Positions 28,839 to 38,443 of a stretch of 64,000 bases of DNA are shown piece after piece. Source of the DNA: Caldilineaceae bacterium (GTDB lineage: Bacteria > Chloroflexota > Anaerolineae > Caldilineales > Caldilineaceae); the NCBI GenBank assembly GCA_019637685.1, contig JAHBVF010000033.1, positions 1 through 64,000 on the forward strand, read 5' to 3'. Position 1 is the first letter of the stretch. Each line of letters begins with the position of its first letter. Below the pieces are notes generated by a model. The model was not told the origin of the DNA and did not search any database. It was given only the letters and a program-made list of their open reading frames with translations. The translations under genes and the position numbers were made by a program.

Positions 28839-31800
28839 CTACTCCACCACCACCCGCTCGGTCCCGCTGCGGCCAAAGACCTCCGGCGAGTACATCTCCT
28901 CGGCCTTTGTGGGCGGCACAATGAAGTTGCCCGGTGTAGTGGCCCGCGCCACATACGTATAGGTGTGTACACCTTCCCACAGCAGGGACGTGAAGGCTTC
29001 CACCCGTTCATCCCGCAGGTTCTGGTGTTCGTACCAGGGACCCCACCACCACCAGCCGCCGTAGGGATTGGCCTGGCTGTCCGGGTCTTTGGGGATGTCG
29101 CCGGTCACGGCCAGGGCCGGATTCAGGGCCTCGAAGCCCGCCGGAATCGAGTCCACCAGGGCCACGTGATAGCGCCGGGACTGGGCAACCATTGTCAGCC
29201 GCACCCGCACCCGCGCGCCCGCCTTCACGTGCCAGACGCCGTCCGCGTCTTGGGTCACATCGCCGGGATCGTCCACTGCCTCATACGTGCGCTCGACAGT
29301 AAAGCCGTGATCCGCCGGGTCCAGTTGCAGGCTGGTGGGTGCATAGCGCAGGCCCAGCCGATAGTAGAGCCGGCCCTGGCCGTCCTTTTGCACAATCAGC
29401 GGTACAGTGCCGTCGGCTGTGCTGGTTGAGCTTGTCGAAACCCCCTGCACAATCGACATCGGCACGTTCAGGTTGACATTTTCCGTTGTGCGTCCCACAA
29501 ATTCGTGGCCACCCGCGTACTGCTCGCCCAGCCAGATGCGGGCGATGAAGTCCGGCGTCTGGGATTCGTAGGTATTGAAGTACTTGTCCATTGCCAGCAA
29601 AACGAAGATATTCTCCTGGGTGTTGCCCCAGCGTCCCCGCTTGGCTTGGCTGAGCAGACCCCGCACCAGTTTGGGAATCAGATCGCTGTCGGGCGCGTCG
29701 GTGATCATCGCTTCCAGAATCACAGCGTCGGCCCGGCGGTTGCTGTAGAGCAACAGATAATCCCCGTCGGAATAGCCGTCGCTGAAGTTGGCCGCACCCG
29801 CGGTCTCCGTCACTCGGTTGTTCAGATAGCGGCGCATCTCCTCCAGCGTTTGGGCCGAGGCGTTGTCGCCGGAGAGGACGGAGAGCAACCAGCCGATACT
29901 CTCCATTGACAGGTTGTCCAGTTTGCGATCGGCGATCAGTTTGTTGGCTTTGGCCGTGTCCACATCCCCCATCAGCTTGCGCACATACAGCGAATAGGCG
30001 ATGAGGCTGCTGCGGCTGCGTTCCCCATACCAACTGGGAATGTAATTTTCGATATTGCGCAGATAGTCCTGGGAACGGCTGAGCATATCTGCCGGAACCG
30101 CGTAGTCCTTCAGCTTGGCCCGGACCAGCGCGTGGGCCACGTGGATGCTGTAATAGGGCCAGACATCGCCGCCCCGTCGCCAGATGGGGAAGCCGCCATT
30201 CCCGTCCTGCATGGCCTGGAGATTCTGGATGTCCCGTGCCACTGCCGCGTTGATTTCGTCTGGTGTGGGCAAGCCCTCTGCGTCAAAGGCCGTGAGCACA
30301 TCCCGCAGCGCGGCCACCGAGAGAATACGGGAGGCCATCTGCTCGGAACACTCATACGGGTATTTGACCAGATAGAGAAAGGCGTCGGTCAAGGCCTGCA
30401 CCGCAGTCGAAGACATGGACACTTCCAGCCCGCCATAGGTGGGAATCACATCGTCCGGGGGCAGGAGCGGCTGGACAATCGCGCCCTCGTCCACCTGGCC
30501 GTAGACGGCAAAGGCTTCGGTGGTGGCCGGTGTCCACACGGGCAGGGATACCTCCGCCGCGTCCGCGTAATCGCCGCTGGCACCGGCGAACTGGAAGCGA
30601 GCCGTGCCCGCGCTGGCCGTCTGGGTGGGGAAGCGTACCTCCACCCGGTTGTTGGCGGGCACTGTCAGGCTGTAGCCCGCGGCCTCGCCCTGCTCAATCG
30701 AAAGAGCGCCTTCGCCAGTCAGGTCCGCGTTTGTGGCCTTGACCGCCACCTGTACAGTCATATCGTCGTCGGTCTGGTTTTGCAGCACAACCGGCAGCTC
30801 GAAGCTGTCCCCAAAGTTGAGGAAGCGGGGCGCGGACGGGCGTACCATCAGCGGCAGGCGGGCGGTCACACTGGCCTCGCCAGAGCCAAAGTATTTGCCA
30901 TCGCCCACAGCCACAACCATCACCCGATAGCGGGTCAGATTGTCGGGCACTGTCACTTCCACGCTGGCTTTGCCGTCAGCATCGGTGTTGACCGTCGGCG
31001 CAAAGAGGGCCAGGGGATCAAAGTTGGCGCGCACACGGATGGGCTGGCCTGCCTGTTTGGCCTCTGCGCCGGAATCGGCCGCGGCCATCTCCATGGCCGG
31101 TGCAGCGGCAGGCATAGCCGTAGCCGAACTGCGCATCATATCAGCGCCGCCGCCCATCCCCAGGGCTTGGGGCGCGGCCTGCTGCAACATCTCCGGGCTG
31201 ACCAGAAGCAGATTGGCCCGGTTGTGAATATCAAAAACGCCATCGCCCCGGCCTGTATAGAAGACGCTGATGGGGTCGATAAGTTGGTAGCCGGTCAGGG
31301 CCAGAATGGATTCGTCCACAACTACGACAGCCAGTTCGGCATTGGCTACGGGCGCGCCGCTGGCGTCGTTCACCACCAGATCGAGCGTGGTTTGTCCACC
31401 CGGCTCCAGACGATTCTCCTGGGGCACAGCCTCAACGGTCAGTTGGCGGCTGATGGGCGGCACAGAGAGGGTCAGGCTGCCCATCGCATAGGCCGGGCGG
31501 CTGGGCACATCGGTCAGGGGGTTGCCTTCGTCGTCCACCCGCTCGGCCGCACCCACCAAATCCACCTGCACCCGAATTTCCGGAATGTAGCTGTCTTCGA
31601 TGGGAACCTTCACCACGTGGGTTGGCCCGTCCATTGTAAAGCGTTCGGTGGAGACCAGCCCGCCCCGGCGCAGGGTGACAAGACCCTCGGCCGGGAAGAA
31701 AGGCGCCTGGACCAGCAGTTCGGCCACATCGCCCGGCTGGAATGTTTCGCCGCTGGGGATCAGTTGCACTTCTTCCTGCTCTACAGTGCGGGCCACTGGG

Positions 31801-34800
31801 CCACGCCCGCCACCGATCCAGCGGGTGATCTGGGACTGGTTTTTGCGCCCCTCAGCGTCACTGATGCTGGCCGTGATCTGCAACTGGCCGCCCTGGGTCG
31901 TCTCGAAGGTACAGGTGGCGAATTCCGTGCTGGCGTCGTCCGGATCAGCCGCGGCTGTGGTGCGCACGGTGCATTCCTGCACGTCCACTTCCACCTGCTG
32001 CCAGTCGCCGTTTTTATATTCCCAATCCAGCAGAGCCGCCCGCACATTTACTTCGTGTTCCACATCCACATTGCCGTCCAGGTCCGTCACCGCGATTTCC
32101 ACGGGCAGGGGATCGCCTCGCTCGACAAAGTAGCGGTCCGAGCGCAGGCCCACATAGCGGTCTGCCGGGTGGACGAGGATAGAAGTAGCCGCGCTCCAGC
32201 CCTGGCGGTTGACATCAAAGACAGTGGCGCTGGCATCCAACACCACCGGGCCGGGTGGATCGCTGGGGGCAAAGTCTATGCGCAGGTTGTGTTCGCCCGC
32301 GGCATCTGTGCGGGATTCGAAGGTTGTGCTGCCCAATTCCGAGCCGCCCCCGCGGGAGCGCCACCAGGGAATCCACGTGCCAAAGGTAAAGCCGTTCCAG
32401 TTGGGCGGCTGATAGGAGCCGGAAGAAGCACGCACAGACCAGCTTGTATCCGCCCCTGGCAGAGGGCCACCCGCAAAATAGGCCGCGGCCACTGTCGCTG
32501 TGGCAGAGCCGCCCACAAAGAAGGGGCCTTCGTCCACACTGGCTGTCACTTCAAATTCGGGGCGGCGGAATTCCTGAATCTGGAAGCTGTGGTAATAGGT
32601 GCCGCGGTTGCCGCTGTATTGAAGTTCGCCGCCCATTGCGGTCAACTGCACTTGCGCGTAGCCCAGATTTACATTTTCCGGCAGGTCGAACTGGAAGTCG
32701 AAACCGCCCAGTTCGGTCAGGGGGGCATTGCCCTTGCCGATTTCATTGCCCACCGGATCCGTCACTACCCAATCGATGGAAGTGGCTGCGCTCTGGCTCA
32801 GCAGTTCCACATCGCCCGTCACGCCGGGGGTGATGGCCCGAATCCAGCCTTTGATGCTGACTGTCTCTTCGGGCCGGTACATCTGGCGATCGTCAAAGAC
32901 GTAGTAGCGGGCTTCGGTGCTGGCCGGGCTGGCCTGCCAGCCGTCCCTTTCTGAGTAGTAATAGGAGTTTTGCGGGATGAAAGCGCTGTCGCCGTCCTTG
33001 CGGGCCATCAACAGTGTGGCTCCCTGCTGGTCCGGCGCGGGCAGCGCCAGCTTGACAATGCCGTTGGCATCGGTCGTGGCGCTCTTGCCATCAGGCCACA
33101 GGGAAATCTCCACATCCGCCAGGGGCGCGCCGTCGGACAGGCTGTTGGCCCAGGCCACCACTTCACCCGAATCAAAGAAGGCGTCCAAACCGATCTGCGT
33201 GACCTGCACCCAGTGGTAGCTGGTATAGTCCCGCACGCGCTGGGCCAGGTCCCGGTTGAAGATGGCCGCCAGTGGTCCTGCATCCGGCGCAATTTTGACG
33301 ATCAGATTGCCGGTTGCGCCGTCCAGCGCTTGGGAAAGATCAACGGTCGTCTCGGTGAGGGCATCGTCTTCGCCCTGAATATTGATAGAGCGTTTGACCA
33401 CCCGGCTGCCTGGGGGCGGTGCGTCTTCTGCCCGGTTATAGTCTTGGGAAAAGGTGAGAAAGTCCACAAAATCAGCCGCTTCCACCGCGTAGATTTCCAC
33501 ATTAATGCGGGGGATATTGACCGAAAAGACGCTCAGCGAGGGGCTGCCCGACGGGTCCATTACCACAAAACGGTCGCCGGGAACGCTCAGATAAGCCTGG
33601 GCCGCGCCCACTTGGAAATTGGCTGTGGCCTGCTCTCCCAACTTCTGGCCGAAAATATCGGTGATCTCCGCGCTCAGTGTGACCGCATATTTTGTGCGGC
33701 CCTGGCTGTTGCCAGTGATTTGCAGACTGTTGCCAAAGACATCCACCCGCATCCCGCTCAGTTCCGGCTCCACGGAAATCAGCGAGGGATCGAAGCGATC
33801 GGCGTCCAGGGGGTTGGAGAAAGTAATGCTCCAGGGGGTGAAGGGCGGGCATTCGTTGCCACCCCAGGCACATTCGCTGCGGACAACGCGCAGGGGGCCA
33901 TAGGTCTGGAAGCTGAAGCTTTGGGTCTTCTCTGTGCTGCGCGGGCCTTCTGCCGAAGGTGTGCCGGGCAGAAAGTCGACAGTTACGGTTGTGTCTTTGG
34001 GGAATTCGTCCAGGGCGCGGAAGACGAGCCAGCGCCCGGCCTGTGCCCGGCTGGTGATGCCCGCCATGCGGCTGTCGCCTGCGATCTCTTCTTCTGTTGC
34101 CAGACGCACCGGATATTCCTGGCCGCCTGCCTTCACTTCCACCGATTCCAGCACAGCGTCGGGATCGATGGCCTGATCAAAGCTGGCGAAGATCAGCGGG
34201 TCCAACTGCTGGGGACCGCCGCCGGGGTAGATTCGTCCCAAAACGGGCGGGGGTGTGCGGAAAGTGAATGTGACCGCTTCGGCCAGTTTGCTTCCCGTGG
34301 CGGATTCAATGCCCGCGGGAATTTCCACTGTGTATTCGGTCGCCATAGGAAAGCGATCGATGCCCTCCACATCCGCTTCAAAAAAGAGTGTTTTCGTGCC
34401 CACCCAGCGCCAGTGGCCCGGCACATCCGGCGTGAGAATGACGGGCACGTCCTGCTGGGCCAGTTCGTCGTGGCTGGTCAGGGGAACCATCGGCTGGTTG
34501 AAAGTTACACTCAGGCGGGGAACCAGCGGCACGTCGCCTTCCGGGGAGAAGCGTACCACTTCCACCGGGCCGCTTTCCACATCGATGGCGGGCGCAGTCT
34601 CTTCGGGTGGGAAAGAAATGTCCACCTCCACGCCAGGGCGGGGCGGGGGCAGGCTTTCGCTGGGCAGGGCATATTCCTGCACATCGCCGTCTTCTGTCTG
34701 TACAGCGGGCAGCCGCACGAGGAGTGCCTGTAGCTCGTCCTCGGTGAGGGGCGTTGTTTCGGCCACGGGCACCTGCACGCTGCCGGGGTCATAGCCCGCA

Positions 34801-34967
34801 ACCCCTTCGCTCAGTTGGAAGGGAAGCGTATCGTCGGGAATGGGCACATCTTCCTCCGTTGTGTAGCCTGCTTCCACGACGGAAACACCAGACGGTCCGT
34901 CACCGGAGCAGCTCGCAATGAGAGCAAGGAGTAAAATCAGGGGGAGTATCCAGCGTATCTTTCGCAT
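28839..34967 (-). CDS. Bacterial alpha-2-macroglobulin family lipoprotein
   Basis: 2042 residues from ATG 34967 (GAGG upstream). The lipobox is ALIASC. A long series of MG beta-sandwich domains follows (TVTFNQPM-type GDVPLVPRLSVTFNQPMVP, FDDRQMYRPEETVSIKGWIR). Residues about 1190-1260 are a Gly/Met/Ala-rich, probably disordered bait-like segment. Next come FDPLALFAPTVNTDADGKA and the thioester domain with YPYECSEQM (Cys1540 to Gln1543, CxEQ). These proteins are anchored in the cell envelope and trap attacking proteases by a thioester. The usual partner, penicillin-binding protein PBP1C, is not next door; a VTT membrane protein lies upstream. Confidence 0.92.
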   Translation of the reverse strand: MRKIRWILPLILLLALIASCSGDGPSGVSVVEAGYTTEEDVPIPDDTLPFQLSEGVAGYDPGSVQVPVAETTPLTEDELQALLVRLPAVQTEDGDVQEYALPSESLPPPRPGVEVDISFPPEETAPAIDVESGPVEVVRFSPEGDVPLVPRLSVTFNQPMVPLTSHDELAQQDVPVILTPDVPGHWRWVGTKTLFFEADVEGIDRFPMATEYTVEIPAGIESATGSKLAEAVTFTFRTPPPVLGRIYPGGGPQQLDPLIFASFDQAIDPDAVLESVEVKAGGQEYPVRLATEEEIAGDSRMAGITSRAQAGRWLVFRALDEFPKDTTVTVDFLPGTPSAEGPRSTEKTQSFSFQTYGPLRVVRSECAWGGNECPPFTPWSITFSNPLDADRFDPSLISVEPELSGMRVDVFGNSLQITGNSQGRTKYAVTLSAEITDIFGQKLGEQATANFQVGAAQAYLSVPGDRFVVMDPSGSPSLSVFSVNIPRINVEIYAVEAADFVDFLTFSQDYNRAEDAPPPGSRVVKRSINIQGEDDALTETTVDLSQALDGATGNLIVKIAPDAGPLAAIFNRDLAQRVRDYTSYHWVQVTQIGLDAFFDSGEVVAWANSLSDGAPLADVEISLWPDGKSATTDANGIVKLALPAPDQQGATLLMARKDGDSAFIPQNSYYYSERDGWQASPASTEARYYVFDDRQMYRPEETVSIKGWIRAITPGVTGDVELLSQSAATSIDWVVTDPVGNEIGKGNAPLTELGGFDFQFDLPENVNLGYAQVQLTAMGGELQYSGNRGTYYHSFQIQEFRRPEFEVTASVDEGPFFVGGSATATVAAAYFAGGPLPGADTSWSVRASSGSYQPPNWNGFTFGTWIPWWRSRGGGSELGSTTFESRTDAAGEHNLRIDFAPSDPPGPVVLDASATVFDVNRQGWSAATSILVHPADRYVGLRSDRYFVERGDPLPVEIAVTDLDGNVDVEHEVNVRAALLDWEYKNGDWQQVEVDVQECTVRTTAAADPDDASTEFATCTFETTQGGQLQITASISDAEGRKNQSQITRWIGGGRGPVARTVEQEEVQLIPSGETFQPGDVAELLVQAPFFPAEGLVTLRRGGLVSTERFTMDGPTHVVKVPIEDSYIPEIRVQVDLVGAAERVDDEGNPLTDVPSRPAYAMGSLTLSVPPISRQLTVEAVPQENRLEPGGQTTLDLVVNDASGAPVANAELAVVVVDESILALTGYQLIDPISVFYTGRGDGVFDIHNRANLLLVSPEMLQQAAPQALGMGGGADMMRSSATAMPAAAPAMEMAAADSGAEAKQAGQPIRVRANFDPLALFAPTVNTDADGKASVEVTVPDNLTRYRVMVVAVGDGKYFGSGEASVTARLPLMVRPSAPRFLNFGDSFELPVVLQNQTDDDMTVQVAVKATNADLTGEGALSIEQGEAAGYSLTVPANNRVEVRFPTQTASAGTARFQFAGASGDYADAAEVSLPVWTPATTEAFAVYGQVDEGAIVQPLLPPDDVIPTYGGLEVSMSSTAVQALTDAFLYLVKYPYECSEQMASRILSVAALRDVLTAFDAEGLPTPDEINAAVARDIQNLQAMQDGNGGFPIWRRGGDVWPYYSIHVAHALVRAKLKDYAVPADMLSRSQDYLRNIENYIPSWYGERSRSSLIAYSLYVRKLMGDVDTAKANKLIADRKLDNLSMESIGWLLSVLSGDNASAQTLEEMRRYLNNRVTETAGAANFSDGYSDGDYLLLYSNRRADAVILEAMITDAPDSDLIPKLVRGLLSQAKRGRWGNTQENIFVLLAMDKYFNTYESQTPDFIARIWLGEQYAGGHEFVGRTTENVNLNVPMSIVQGVSTSSTSTADGTVPLIVQKDGQGRLYYRLGLRYAPTSLQLDPADHGFTVERTYEAVDDPGDVTQDADGVWHVKAGARVRVRLTMVAQSRRYHVALVDSIPAGFEALNPALAVTGDIPKDPDSQANPYGGWWWWGPWYEHQNLRDERVEAFTSLLWEGVHTYTYVARATTPGNFIVPPTKAEEMYSPEVFGRSGTERVVVE

Positions 34968-35026
34968 AGTATATTTCCTCGTTTGGCTCAGTTTGCCCGT
35001 TTCAAAAATTGGGCAGATATTTCGGT

Positions 35027-35740
35027 CTACATGCCTAACAGATGACGGAAAAGGCCCCACGACCCGGCCCCAACCATTGCCACCAGCACGTGTTTGATTA
35101 TCTTTCCACTGATGACAACGGTCAGAAAATGGCTGACCCGCATTTTCAATGCCCCGGCCATTACACCGGCCAGATCAAAGACAGGCAGGGGCAGTATGGC
35201 CAGGACAAAAAGTGCAGGATAGGTGTAGCGGGTGGTGAACCAATGCAGACGGCTGTGGATGCCTTTGTTGCGCAAAATAAGACCGCGGCCGCTGGCTCCG
35301 GCAATATACCCGCTCAGTTCACCCAGGCCACTGCCAATACCAGCAATGATGCCCAGTGTCACCGGGTCCAATGCTGCACCCATTGCGAAGACAACAGCCA
35401 GCCCTGGCGCAGGAACGAGTACTGTGGCGCTGGAGAGCAGGCTGATGACAAAGACACTCAGATACCCCCATCTGCCAAAGCTGCGCACCCATTCCGGGTT
35501 CAGCGCCAGCCAGCAGGAGCCGAGGGTAATGGCGACCAGCACGCCAATGCGCAGGACATTCATTCGCCAGTCCGTTATCACAGGAGGTTCAGGAAGTGGG
35601 GCTGGCTGATCTCCGACAACCGGTAATGCCGGCAATGGCCGTGCCGCCTTGCCCCCTGTATGAATCATTTCCCCCGCGTGAATCGCTTCCTCTGCGGGGA
35701 AGGGTTCCTGCACTGGATAGGAGGCGGGTGACTGGCTCAT
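35027..35740 (-). CDS. VTT-domain (DedA/YqaA-like) membrane protein
   Basis: 237 residues. A proline-rich cytosolic N-terminal 55 residues precede about six hydrophobic segments. The VTT core shows VPAPGLAVVFAMGAALDP, GIGSGLGELSGYIAGASGRG and a proline-containing re-entrant helix (LAILPLPVFDLAGVMAGA). This superfamily includes DedA flippases. It starts 169 nt after the double-cyclophilin gene and is followed 59 nt later by the macroglobulin start. Confidence 0.8.
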   Translation of the reverse strand: MSQSPASYPVQEPFPAEEAIHAGEMIHTGGKAARPLPALPVVGDQPAPLPEPPVITDWRMNVLRIGVLVAITLGSCWLALNPEWVRSFGRWGYLSVFVISLLSSATVLVPAPGLAVVFAMGAALDPVTLGIIAGIGSGLGELSGYIAGASGRGLILRNKGIHSRLHWFTTRYTYPALFVLAILPLPVFDLAGVMAGALKMRVSHFLTVVISGKIIKHVLVAMVGAGSWGLFRHLLGM

Positions 35741-35837
35741 ACGCGTATACACCTGTTGTAGGTACAGGACGAAGAAAGAGGTGGGAATGTTCCCAAAAGA
35801 GGAAATAGTGAGCCGGAAAGTTAATGCAGATCTTCTG

Positions 35838-35902
35838 GGGATCAGTCATCAGTGCATAGCGTCTATGCACGCCGGCCGCATACTGATGACTGATCCCTTT
35901 TT
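35838..35902. repeat. Long palindromic element with nested hairpin
   Basis: Perfect 16-bp arms (35838-35853 and 35882-35897) enclose a second dyad GCATAG-CGT-CTATGC (35854-35868) and end in TTTTT on the plus strand. It lies in the 169-nt spacer downstream of the cyclophilin gene. Read on the minus strand it lacks a T-tail, so it is more likely a dispersed element than that gene's terminator. Confidence 0.75.
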
Positions 35903-35909
35903 GCTGCGG

Positions 35910-37295
35910 CTACGGAGCCGTAGTTATCCGCACTTCCTCAATCATATCCCCGGCGACCAAACTGTTCAGCACATCAATCCCTTCCACCACTTCGCCAAAG
36001 AAGCTGAGTTGGGCGTTGGCCTCGGTGGGGGGGGCGATGAGCGCAATGAGCAGTTGGCTGGAATTGCTGACCAGTTCACCTGTCAGCGGATTTTGGCCGG
36101 GCAGCGCGGCCAGTGCTCCCTGTGCCCAGGCGCGGGTGCTGCCCACTTCTCCGCTGAAAAAATAGCCAGCATCACTGCTGGGCGCGTTCTCTGGCGCGCC
36201 CATAATCAGTGTCTGGCCCGGTGTCACTTCGTTGACAGGGGTTCCGTCATAGAAGCCCAGGCTGGCCAGCAGCACAAAGTTGTTGACAGTGGCCAGCGCT
36301 TCGTCTGGGTAGAGCTTGACGGCCATTTCGCCCTTGGATGTAACAATTGTGGCCGTATAGGTCACGTCCGCGTCAATGACAATTTCGGGTGGGCTATTGA
36401 AGTAGCCCGTGCGTTCTTCCACCGGCAATTGGGCCAGGGGTTTATCGCTGTCTGTCAGATCGCTGGGTGCGATGCTGCTGGGCGCAAAGGGCGTGGGCGT
36501 GGGGGGCAGAGGCGTGGGCGTGGGCAGTTCGCTGGTGTCGCTCTCTTCAATCTCCACTGTCAGCAGCGTATCACCCGGTGTCTCCGGGTTTGTGTTGGGG
36601 TCGCGCCGGGTAATCTGGTCCAGCACCTCCTGGCCGCTCACCACTTCGCCAAAGATTGTGTGCAGGTTGTTCAGCCAGTCGGTAGGGGCAAAGGTGATGA
36701 AGAATTGGCTGCCGTTGGTGCCAGGGCCTGAATTAGCCATCGCCAGCAGATTGGGGCGATCAAAACCCAGACCGGGCGCGAATTCGTCCCGGAACTGATA
36801 GCCCGGCCCGCCCGACCCCGTGCCTGTGGGATCACCGGCCTGGGCCATAAAGCCGTCCAACACCCGGTGGAAGGTTGTGTTGTCATAAAAACCTTCCCGT
36901 GCCAAAAACACGAAATTGTTGACGGTCAGGGGCGCTCGATCAGCAAAAAGCTGGACGCGGATGTCGCCCTTATCGGTCTTCAGTGTGGCGTAGTAGACCT
37001 TCCCTGTGTCGATGCTCATTTCCGGCGGTGCGGTGTACATCCCATTGCGGGCGGCTGGCTCCAGTTGAGCGGCCGCGCCGTTGCCCGCGGGCTGCACCGG
37101 CACAGCCGCGGCTGGGGCAGGCACAGGTGTGTCCGTCGCGGCGGGCGTGTCCGCAGCTGCCGCGGGCTGCTCTGCGGCGGCGGGCGTCGCGGCAGGGGCG
37201 GTTCCACAGGCCGACAGCAGGAGCACGCCCAGAAGTAAGGGCAGGAGCCAGCGGGTTTTGGCCCGGAGGGTTGGGTTGAATGTCAGGATTGGCAA
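35910..37295 (-). CDS. Lipoprotein with two cyclophilin-type PPIase domains, second degenerate
   Basis: 461 residues from TTG at 37295 (GAGGAG 8 nt upstream; no ATG is better placed). Lipobox LLLSAC, then an Ala/Pro tether. Domain 1 (about 110-275) is a complete peptidyl-prolyl isomerase: FHRVLDGFMAQAGDPTGTG, NGSQFFITF and HTIFGEVVSG. Domain 2 (about 320-455) keeps the scaffold (YTATIVTSKGEMAVKLYP, VNNFVLLASLGFYD, FFGEVVEG). It replaces the catalytic FHR with VNE and QFFI with QLLI, so it is probably inactive. The role would be folding of exported proteins. Confidence 0.88.
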   Translation of the reverse strand: MPILTFNPTLRAKTRWLLPLLLGVLLLSACGTAPAATPAAAEQPAAAADTPAATDTPVPAPAAAVPVQPAGNGAAAQLEPAARNGMYTAPPEMSIDTGKVYYATLKTDKGDIRVQLFADRAPLTVNNFVFLAREGFYDNTTFHRVLDGFMAQAGDPTGTGSGGPGYQFRDEFAPGLGFDRPNLLAMANSGPGTNGSQFFITFAPTDWLNNLHTIFGEVVSGQEVLDQITRRDPNTNPETPGDTLLTVEIEESDTSELPTPTPLPPTPTPFAPSSIAPSDLTDSDKPLAQLPVEERTGYFNSPPEIVIDADVTYTATIVTSKGEMAVKLYPDEALATVNNFVLLASLGFYDGTPVNEVTPGQTLIMGAPENAPSSDAGYFFSGEVGSTRAWAQGALAALPGQNPLTGELVSNSSQLLIALIAPPTEANAQLSFFGEVVEGIDVLNSLVAGDMIEEVRITTAP

Positions 37296-37363
37296 GATGA
37301 TTTCTCCTCGAAATTGAAAACTGATTGAGAGTACAGAAGATTCCACTTGGGAAAGCAGGTGAC

Positions 37364-38362
<999 letters not shown>

Positions 38363-38443
38363 CGGGTCGTTGCTCCGCGAAGCGGTGGTTGCCGTTTATA
38401 GGTGGCGGGTCTTTGTGTGCCCTCACTTTCCCTCTTACTTTTA

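Noticed and set aside
30132..32954. A 940-codon open frame on the plus strand opposite the macroglobulin gene, and similar long antisense frames (e.g. 2757-4052 minus, 22487-24547 plus)
   Set aside because: They are antisense shadows of strong coding genes in GC-rich DNA; their translations show no domain, no start signals and unusual Gly/His/Arg/Val composition.
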